In this document: in pieces, positions 1 through 5,658 of the stretch
How positions within the stretch are numbered: position 1 is the stretch's first letter
Layout of the letters: each line of letters opens with the position of its first letter
Notes under the pieces: model-generated
The model's database searches: none
What the model was told of the DNA's origin: nothing
The model's input: only the letters and a program-made list of their open reading frames with translations
Position numbers and translations under genes: made by a program
Origin: JAAYYM01 sp035271065
GTDB taxonomy: Bacteria > Bacillota > Clostridia > Lachnospirales > Lachnospiraceae
Length of the DNA: 7,000 nucleotides
Direction: 5' to 3'
Assembly: GCA_035271065.1 (NCBI GenBank)
Contig: DATESB010000129.1
Coordinates: 1 to 7,000 of the forward strand

Positions 1-325
1 TCTCTATTTTACGCACACAGGAAGTGGGTTAACTGCCGGAAAGATGCAGGCAGATGCATTTGACCAACCATTGCAGTTTCATAAGGAAGCAGACGGAACG
101 GCACTTCGCTGGTTCAGAGTTGTAGATGCCGAAGGAAATGAATTTGAAGTAACACCGGAGATTCAAAACAGAAGACTGGGTAATGAAGATACATTGCTGA
201 TAGATGTTTCTCATATTCAAAATCCTATGAAGCTGCGATATGCATGGCATAATAATCCGGAAGGCGCAAATCTCTATAATATGGAAGGATTTCCTGCATC
301 GTCATTTGAGGCGGATTTAATTTAA
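1..325 (+). CDS. Sialate O-acetylesterase, C-terminal end (5' partial)
   Basis: This open frame enters from the left edge (first complete codon at position 2) and ends at TAA 323-325, showing the last 107 residues. The visible part starts in LYFTHTGSGL and ends with LRYAWHNNPEGANLYN followed by GFPAS. These match what I know of the C-terminal beta domain of SASA-family sialate O-acetylesterases, where a [VL]RYAW..NPE.ANLYN..G.PASPF tail is characteristic. Such enzymes remove O-acetyl groups from sialic acids or other acetylated glycans so the sugars can be degraded. The catalytic Ser and His residues lie upstream of the window, so activity cannot be judged here. An internal ATG at 44 is not a plausible start because the family-like sequence continues upstream of it. 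A related acetylxylan-type esterase of the same fold is the main alternative. Confidence 0.85.
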   Translation, partial: LYFTHTGSGLTAGKMQADAFDQPLQFHKEADGTALRWFRVVDAEGNEFEVTPEIQNRRLGNEDTLLIDVSHIQNPMKLRYAWHNNPEGANLYNMEGFPASSFEADLI

Positions 326-349
326 TAGGCAACAATAGAAAGCAACAAT

Positions 350-408
350 AAAGGAAAGAAAAAGGGAAAAGGAAAGAAAAAAGGAAGAGGAAAGAAAAGG
401 GAAGGAAA
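350..408 (+). repeat. Purine-only tract with three 18-bp tandem repeats
   Basis: Positions 350-408 contain no pyrimidine on the + strand. Within the tract the decamer GGAAAGAAAA occurs exactly at 353-362, 371-380 and 389-398, giving an 18-bp period with degenerate 8-bp remainders (three units, 353-406). The tract sits directly upstream of the first lipoprotein gene and its 3' end supplies that gene's Shine-Dalgarno sequence. In mRNA it would be an unstructured G/A-rich leader with several SD-like AGGA/AAGG elements. I see no clear promoter or terminator between 326 and 413, so read-through from the esterase gene or an unrecognised promoter must supply transcription. Confidence 0.85.
402..406 (+). 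promoter_or_regulatory. Shine-Dalgarno site deciding the start at 414
   Basis: AAGGA at 402-406 lies 7 nt before ATG 414 but only 1 nt before ATG 408, too close to serve the latter. The stretch GGAAATGGTTATG here aligns with GAGAAATAGTTATG before the paralogous gene at 2271, so ATG 414 corresponds to ATG 2271, and ATG 408 to a non-start ATA. Both arguments favour 414. Confidence 0.75.
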
Positions 409-413
409 TGGTT

Positions 414-2243
414 ATGAAGGAAGTAAGTAAGAGAATTTATGCAGTAGTATTGAGTGTTTTAATCTGTATGAGCATGGTCGGATGCAATTCCGGCATAGGT
501 ATGAAAACGTATGAAGGCGCAAATATGCGTTTTAAGTACAAAGCAAACGACTGGAGTGTCGCATATAGAGCAGTCGGCGAAGAACACACAATTATTGAAT
601 TGAGAGGAAAGAACGGCGGCGCATTATCTATTTTGTCATGTGAATCTGAGACGACAGGTCCGGAGAAAATCTATGAAACCATGACGGCGGATGATGAAAT
701 GCTCGGCGAGATACTTGAAACAGCAAGCAACGATAATATGAGCGATGATGGTGGCTCAGCAGCTTATTCAAATAAAGTGGAAAGCGATGCCATTGGTGAT
801 TATTGGACTTTAGTATATGGAAAGAATGCAGGAGAAGGAAAAGTCTTACTTGCTGTCGGAATAATATACGAAGACGCGCAAGAGGAAGATGCATCAGAAG
901 AAGCAACGGAAGAATGCATGGAAGCAATGCAGGGCATCATGGATTCTCTTAAGGTTTCTGAAACAGCAGAGACCGGGGAGATTACGGAGTCAGTGTCAGA
1001 GGCCGAAACACAGACATTGGCGCTGATAAACTACATAACGGGCGGTAAGGGCTCCTATAACAGCACAAGTGAGGCTGATGAAGCCGAACCAGCAGAGGAT
1101 GAAACAGAGCCTGTGGAGGATAAAGCTGAATCTGCATGGCCAGAGATAGCGGACCTCAAATACTTGCAGAAGGTTGAATTTGTTAATAAATCAACCAATC
1201 TGCCATATACCATATATGCACCGCTTGATGAGGATGATGAGGCGGATCCTTATGGCATACATTACTATAATCATGGGGTCCATTTTGCGTTTCATACACT
1301 CGGACAATGGAACTCGTGGACGGCAGAGGATGCTTTGGATGAATGGCTTACGACAAGGACAAGTGAAATAAAGGAATATGCCGATCGATACCAAAATATG
1401 CAGGTGGAAGACAAGGTGATTCTTGAGGAAAATCGTAGTTGTTATCAGCATATAGCAATTGAAGAAGTGAGCAATAATGGTGATGTGAGCAAAGCAGATA
1501 TCTTTGGATATGTGGGTACGGCAGAAAATGATATCGGATATAGGTTTCGACTGGAGATTAGTCAGTCGAGTGTGGATAGTGAAACAAACGCGTTGCTAGA
1601 GGAAATGAGTCAAGTATATGGCATTGATTTGACGCAATGTGGTGTCTCCAACGATACATTAACCAATATGGGAGATGTAATGGATACAGATCAAGAGGAT
1701 TATGAACAAGTCGAAGGTGATGAAGAGGTGAGGATAGCTGATGGGTTTAGTTATCTGGGAACCGCTGATATTGAAAATTATAAAGGAACAAAGTACGAAG
1801 TTTACGGCTTGAGAGGAAAATATACTTCCGCTTCAACATTGGGACTATACGGGAATATGCATGGAATTACAATGAATGTCTCAATTGACTCATTGTTAGG
1901 TGATGACAATTTGCAACAGGCGGTAGAGAGGTATTGGAATATAAAGCGTGAAGTATTTGCAGGTAACAGCCGTGATTACAAGAATATTGTTGAGGGTGAA
2001 TTTTCTGCCACAAAAGAGGGCGGAGGTTTATATGGAGTAGTTAGTGCAGATTATACAAGCTATGACGGGGAAACATTCCCACAGCATGAAATATCTTATG
2101 GACTGCCGATTGATGAAAAGAACTATATTCAAATGTCAATTGAATTGGATGAGAGGGAATATGACAGTCAGACAAATGATGTGCTAAAGGAAATTGAGGA
2201 AGTATATCAAATGGATTTATCGGATTTTTACTATGAACCATAA
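414..2243 (+). CDS. Predicted lipoprotein, three-module, upstream paralogue
   Basis: This encodes 609 residues from ATG 414 (611 from ATG 408). The N-terminus is a lipoprotein signal: basic start, hydrophobic AVVLSVLICMSMVG, then Cys24 in an MVGC lipobox. It should be lipid-anchored on the outer face of the membrane. Module A (about 33-181) begins YEGANMRFKYKANDWSV and ends in a short helix; its layout recalls small PsbP/MOG1/DcrB-like lipoprotein domains, which is only a structural guess. A linker follows with an acidic Glu/Ala/Pro/Asp stretch (about 216-240). Modules B (246-408) and C (438-609) look like diverged copies of one another, each closing with a D.xTN..L.E....Y..DL helix (387-406 and 583-602). 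I recognise no catalytic motif and no known family. It lies 27 bp before a full-length paralogue, so the two are probably co-transcribed. Confidence 0.9.
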   Translation: MKEVSKRIYAVVLSVLICMSMVGCNSGIGMKTYEGANMRFKYKANDWSVAYRAVGEEHTIIELRGKNGGALSILSCESETTGPEKIYETMTADDEMLGEILETASNDNMSDDGGSAAYSNKVESDAIGDYWTLVYGKNAGEGKVLLAVGIIYEDAQEEDASEEATEECMEAMQGIMDSLKVSETAETGEITESVSEAETQTLALINYITGGKGSYNSTSEADEAEPAEDETEPVEDKAESAWPEIADLKYLQKVEFVNKSTNLPYTIYAPLDEDDEADPYGIHYYNHGVHFAFHTLGQWNSWTAEDALDEWLTTRTSEIKEYADRYQNMQVEDKVILEENRSCYQHIAIEEVSNNGDVSKADIFGYVGTAENDIGYRFRLEISQSSVDSETNALLEEMSQVYGIDLTQCGVSNDTLTNMGDVMDTDQEDYEQVEGDEEVRIADGFSYLGTADIENYKGTKYEVYGLRGKYTSASTLGLYGNMHGITMNVSIDSLLGDDNLQQAVERYWNIKREVFAGNSRDYKNIVEGEFSATKEGGGLYGVVSADYTSYDGETFPQHEISYGLPIDEKNYIQMSIELDEREYDSQTNDVLKEIEEVYQMDLSDFYYEP

Positions 2244-2270
2244 AATAAGAAAAGGATAGGAGAAATAGTT

Positions 2271-4061
2271 ATGAGGGTAATGCAAAGAATTGTTTCTGCT
2301 GCACTGAGTGTCTTGCTCTGCGTAAGCATGGTTGGATGTGAAGCACTTGAAGGAAGTGGATCAATTTTTGGAAAAGATAAATATGAAGGCGCGAACATGC
2401 TGTTCGAATACAAAGCATCAGACTGGAATGTGACCTACAGAACAGTGGATGATGATAACACACTGATTGAATTAACATCAAAACAAGGGGTTGTTTTATC
2501 TATTTTATCATGTGAAACCGAGACAACGGCACCGGAGGAAATCTATCAGGATATGACCGCTGCAGATGAATTGCTTGGTGAAGTTTCCAATACTTCTAGT
2601 GCAAACAATATGGGAACAGATGGAGGTTCGGCTTCTTACGCACACCTTGTAAAGACGGATTATATGGGAAATTACTGGACAGTACTGTATGGAAAGAATG
2701 CAGGAGACGGCAAGATATTGCTTGCAGCTTCTACAATCTATGAGGATCCGGACGATGAAGAGGCAGCAGAAAAAAGTAAAGAAGCAATCAAGAGCGTGAT
2801 TGATTCCCTTGAGGTTTCTGAAACAGCAGCAGTCGGTACGATTACAGAGTCGGCATTTGAGCCTGATGTACAGAGCAATACACTCAAAAGTTATATCACA
2901 GGCGGCAAGACAGATTATGACTATCTGAAGGAGAGTAAATTAATGCTGAGTGACCCGGAGGCATTAGACGGATTTACCTATGTCAAGAAGGTTGAGTTGC
3001 TTGATACTGAAACCAATCAGCCATTTGCTGTATATTTGCCTGTTGAGGATGAAGATACATTGGATGGATATGGCATTTTCTATCATGCGCATGGAATTGA
3101 TTTTTCCTATTTTACGATTGGAGAATGGAAGAATCGCAATACGGAAGAAACAATGGAGACTTGGAGTAAGACCACCATAAAAGACCTAAAAGATCACTCC
3201 GGAATCTATCGGAATATTCAAGTGGAAGAAATGGTTACGATAGAAGAGGACCTTTCCTGTTACCAGCATATTGCAGCTGATGAACTGGATTATAACGAAA
3301 ATGAATACAGAAATGATTATATAGGATATGTAGGAACTACAGAAAACGGAATCGGGTATCAGTTCTATATAGACATTAACGGAATGGATACAGATGCCGA
3401 GACGAATGTTATTTTAGATGAATTAGGACAGTGCTATGGATTGGATTTGCTACAGTATGGCAATGCCACCGAGGATTTAACCAATTCGGGTAAACGCATG
3501 GATTTGTCACAGGATGTCTATGTGCAATTGCCGGGAGAGAAGGAGATTACAAAAGCTGAAGGTTACAATTATATGGGAACAACAGAGCTTGCAGATGATG
3601 ATGGTGAAATCTATGAAGTGCAGATTCTGATGGGCAAAAACACTCAACAATTTGGCAATTCATTAGATGCGAATATGCATGGTGTGAGGATGGAGGTTAA
3701 GACAGAGAAATGTTATCATAGTGTGGGATTTGCAGAAGAGGCGCAGAGTAAATTGGATGCCAAATATGAACGTTATTTGACAAATGGACGCGATTACAAG
3801 AATCCTGTTATGCAAGAAATTACCGAAACAAGAGAGGGTGACGGCTTCTATGGTACAGCAAGCGCGGATCATGTGGCAAGTGACGGAAGCACCTTCCCGC
3901 AGCATGTGGTTTACGTTTGTTTGCCGAAGGATGAAATGAAATATGTCGAGATAATACTTACATTAGATGAGGCGGATTATGACAGCAAGACAAATGATGT
4001 CTTAAAGGATATTGAAAAAGCATATAGAGTCGATTTATCAGAATTTTATTTCGAGCCGTAA
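2271..4061 (+). CDS. Predicted lipoprotein, three-module, downstream paralogue
   Basis: This encodes 596 residues. AGGAGA at 2258-2263 lies 7 nt before ATG 2271, supporting this start. A signal with hydrophobic core SAALSVLLCVSMVG ends at the lipobox Cys23 (VGC), so the product is a predicted surface lipoprotein. It matches its upstream neighbour along nearly the whole length. Shared blocks include YEGANM and DW near residues 38-52, LSILSCE.ETT near 76-86, GKNAG (141-145), SLEVSETA near 179-186, SCYQHIA (329-335), RDYKN (507-511), FPQH (542-545) and the FY.EP C-terminus. It lacks the acidic Glu/Pro-rich insert that separates modules A and B in the neighbour. Modules B and C again end in matching helices (374-393 and 570-589). 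No enzyme motif is visible, and function is unknown. The next gene starts 18 bp downstream, consistent with one operon. Confidence 0.9.
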   Translation: MRVMQRIVSAALSVLLCVSMVGCEALEGSGSIFGKDKYEGANMLFEYKASDWNVTYRTVDDDNTLIELTSKQGVVLSILSCETETTAPEEIYQDMTAADELLGEVSNTSSANNMGTDGGSASYAHLVKTDYMGNYWTVLYGKNAGDGKILLAASTIYEDPDDEEAAEKSKEAIKSVIDSLEVSETAAVGTITESAFEPDVQSNTLKSYITGGKTDYDYLKESKLMLSDPEALDGFTYVKKVELLDTETNQPFAVYLPVEDEDTLDGYGIFYHAHGIDFSYFTIGEWKNRNTEETMETWSKTTIKDLKDHSGIYRNIQVEEMVTIEEDLSCYQHIAADELDYNENEYRNDYIGYVGTTENGIGYQFYIDINGMDTDAETNVILDELGQCYGLDLLQYGNATEDLTNSGKRMDLSQDVYVQLPGEKEITKAEGYNYMGTTELADDDGEIYEVQILMGKNTQQFGNSLDANMHGVRMEVKTEKCYHSVGFAEEAQSKLDAKYERYLTNGRDYKNPVMQEITETREGDGFYGTASADHVASDGSTFPQHVVYVCLPKDEMKYVEIILTLDEADYDSKTNDVLKDIEKAYRVDLSEFYFEP

Positions 4062-4079
4062 CAAAGTGAGGACTGATAA

Positions 4080-5210
4080 ATGAAGAAAAGACACGGAATA
4101 CACCTTGTGCTGTTATGCTGTCTTGGATTGTTGTTAACAGGTTGTGTATCAAACAAAGCAATCCTTGTAGAAAAGAATGTCACAGAGGTAAAAGAACCAA
4201 CCATAACAAAGCAAGAGGCCCTCAAGCAGTTAGAAGAGGAGTCACTTGCGGCGAAAGCGGTGTCTGAAGACTCTGTAGAGAGAGTGGAAGAGGAGCCTGA
4301 AGAGGATTCTGCAAAGACTTCGGTTGACAGTATTTTTGACGGTAGTGCAAAGAAAAAGCAGGATACGCGGAGTGAAGAAGAAAAAATGATAGATGAGTTG
4401 TTGGACTCATTGTTTGGTGAGGAAATCCCGCCATACAATGAATTCGTCAGTGACAATCTGGAAAAATGCAAGAGGGATTTGGCTGCGGACAGAGGCTCCG
4501 TACAAGAAGATGTTGAGTCAGATACAGTTCAATGGTTGAATGCTACCTATGCCTTGATTACAGAGACCAACAATGAGAACCGAAAATTAGTGGGCGGACT
4601 AAAACATGAGGCAAGCGATGCAGTTTTCATGCGTTATCAACTGTTGGACGGATGGGGAATCTTTGATCAGAAATCCGCTGATGAGTCGATAGCATGGCTG
4701 CTCGAAAGCGGACACAGTGCAAAATACGCAGAATATAAAGAATTCTTAGACGTAGCCGGATATCTTTCTTTAGACAAAGAACAATTTGATGAAGCGATGA
4801 ATGTTGAAGCAGAGGATTTTGATGCTGAACACATCAATCGTTTTCAAACCGTGTATGAATGTGAGCATAATGGCAATGGCGGAATATTGGCATGGGATTT
4901 GGTTCGCGTGAACCAGTTGGCAGGCTGGTGCTATGTAGCAGGCTTTTACACACTGGATGAGTCACTGGAGATACAGTTAGAATGTGCCAAACTGATGCAG
5001 GAGAATTTCGAATCATGGGATGATATGATGGGAAATTATTTGTTGGGTTTTCAGTTCTGGTCATGTGAGACACCCAGAGATGTATATGGCGAAACCGAAA
5101 AAAGAAGAAAGATTTACAACAGTTTAAAAAATCTCAGTAACAATCCTTACCAATTAGACTTCAACATGGAACTGGAACGTACATGGAAGAAGCCGTTAGA
5201 GGGAATCTGA
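4080..5210 (+). CDS. DUF1266-domain lipoprotein
   Basis: This encodes 376 residues. A TGAGGA Shine-Dalgarno (4067-4072) lies 7 nt before ATG 4080. The signal peptide LVLLCCLGLLLTG ends at Cys22 in a textbook LTGC lipobox, so the product is predicted to be an extracytoplasmic lipoprotein. Residues about 40-115 are a low-complexity acidic/Lys linker. The C-terminal part (about 150-370) resembles the DUF1266 family (E. coli YbeR/YbeU type), with GWGIFD (191-196), LLESGH (207-212), AWDLVR (271-276), the AGFYT turn (287-291), SW (312-313) and LLGFQFW (321-327) in the expected order. Members of this family known to me are mostly uncharacterised and, as far as I recall, usually not lipoproteins. It is the last gene of the three-lipoprotein cluster. 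No clear terminator follows; the valS promoter begins 17 bp after its stop codon. Confidence 0.87.
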   Translation: MKKRHGIHLVLLCCLGLLLTGCVSNKAILVEKNVTEVKEPTITKQEALKQLEEESLAAKAVSEDSVERVEEEPEEDSAKTSVDSIFDGSAKKKQDTRSEEEKMIDELLDSLFGEEIPPYNEFVSDNLEKCKRDLAADRGSVQEDVESDTVQWLNATYALITETNNENRKLVGGLKHEASDAVFMRYQLLDGWGIFDQKSADESIAWLLESGHSAKYAEYKEFLDVAGYLSLDKEQFDEAMNVEAEDFDAEHINRFQTVYECEHNGNGGILAWDLVRVNQLAGWCYVAGFYTLDESLEIQLECAKLMQENFESWDDMMGNYLLGFQFWSCETPRDVYGETEKRRKIYNSLKNLSNNPYQLDFNMELERTWKKPLEGI

Positions 5211-5226
5211 TCTATCGACAGACGGC

Positions 5227-5255
5227 TTGACAAAGGCTGAAAGATATTATATGAT
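5227..5255 (+). promoter_or_regulatory. Sigma-A promoter for valS
   Basis: A perfect -35 box TTGACA (5227-5232) is followed after 17 bp by TATGAT (5250-5255), one mismatch from the -10 consensus. Transcription would start near 5262, about 25-30 nt before the first T-box stem and roughly 397 nt before the valS start codon. The position directly after the upstream gene's stop separates valS from the lipoprotein cluster as its own unit. Confidence 0.85.
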
Positions 5256-5537
5256 TGGGAATAATTAAAAGCACATAAATGACCTTATTTATGGTGTGGA
5301 AGACAAAGATGATGACGAAGAGGAGTACGCATAGACTCTTATCAGAGAGAACAGTCCATCGGCTGCAAGACTGTTTGAAGAAAGATATGCGGAAGGTAGC
5401 TTCTGAATCGGTATCCTGAACAAAGCGATATGCAATTTGGCATGTAGGGATACACGCTTAATCCCCGTTAATGGATGAAGAGATATGGAGAATCGCAGAT
5501 AACAAGTGAGATATTATGTTAACCGATGCTCTATAAA

Positions 5538-5573
5538 AAAGGTGGTACCGTGAAATAAGACATTTCGCCCTTT
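5538..5573 (+). promoter_or_regulatory. T-box antiterminator
   Basis: Helix A1 pairs AAAGG (5538-5542) with CCTTT (5569-5573). The seven-base bulge TGGTACC (5543-5549) follows, then helix A2 pairs GTGAAA (5550-5555) with TTTCGC (5563-5568) through one G-U pair, around a seven-base loop. This is the standard T-box antiterminator layout. Its 3' strand (5566-5573) is also the 5' strand of the terminator, so the two structures exclude each other. Confidence 0.92.
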
Positions 5574-5610
5574 ACAGACATATCATTATGTTTGCAGAGG
5601 GCGTTTTTTT
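5566..5610 (+). terminator. Intrinsic terminator of the T-box leader
   Basis: A 17-position stem pairs 5566-5582 with 5587-5603 around a TCAT loop. It has a single A-C mismatch (5574/5595) and two G-U pairs, and its G+C-rich base CGCCCT/AGGGCG is followed by seven T (5604-5610). It should stop transcription before valS when tRNA-Val is charged. Confidence 0.93.
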
Positions 5611-5644
5611 GAATCGAAAACTAAGAAAACCCAGATAGCAACCA

Positions 5645-5650
5645 AAGGAG
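5645..5650 (+). promoter_or_regulatory. Shine-Dalgarno site of valS
   Basis: AAGGAG at 5645-5650 lies 8 nt before ATG 5659. It is outside the terminator hairpin, so control of valS appears to act on transcription rather than by hiding the ribosome site. Confidence 0.85.
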
Positions 5651-5658
5651 AGAGCAAT

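Larger units (their letters stand above)
5262..5610 (+). promoter_or_regulatory. Valine T-box riboswitch leader of valS
   Basis: This leader senses the charging of tRNA-Val by transcription attenuation. Stem I is recognisable: a GATGACGA element (5311-5318) of the kind that forms the GA/K-turn motif, lower helix 5319-5323 with 5400-5404, the AGTA side of the specifier loop (5324-5327), helix 5328-5333 with 5386-5391, the AGAGAGA element (5344-5350), and a distal stem 5351-5356 with 5369-5374 whose loop contains the conserved GGCTG. The 3' side of the specifier loop reads GGAAG then GTA (5396-5398), a valine codon in the expected place. A stem II-like helix pairs 5423-5427 with 5455-5459. The T-box itself, GGTGGTACCG, is at 5541-5550. 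Its TGGT bulge would pair with the ACCA end of tRNA-Val. Binding of uncharged tRNA should stabilise the antiterminator and allow valS transcription. Confidence 0.95.

Noticed and set aside
275..280. TATAAT sequence as a -10 box for the lipoprotein cluster.
   Set aside because: No acceptable -35 box or TG extension lies at the right distance, and the bases encode the conserved NLYN stretch of the esterase.
408..413. ATG 408 as the start of the first lipoprotein.
   Set aside because: The Shine-Dalgarno site is only 1 nt away, and alignment with the paralogue places the start at 414; the two-codon difference does not affect the product call.
4046..4471. Minus-strand open frame of 141 codons opposite the DUF1266-lipoprotein gene, and the other minus-strand open frames.
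   Set aside because: They lie opposite well-supported genes, have low-complexity Ser/Leu-rich products mirroring the acidic codons, and lack ribosome sites or family-like sequence.
5190..5228. AAGCCGT/ACGGCTT inverted repeat as a terminator for the lipoprotein cluster.
   Set aside because: Only 7 bp with a loop of about 25 nt and no T-run; it overlaps the coding end and the valS -35 box, so it is probably chance.
5291..5419. Small open frame (ATG 5291 to TGA 5417-5419) across stem I of the leader, passing through the GTA triplet in frame.
   Set aside because: It has no convincing Shine-Dalgarno site, and the region is fully explained by T-box stem I pairing; T-boxes do not rely on leader peptides.
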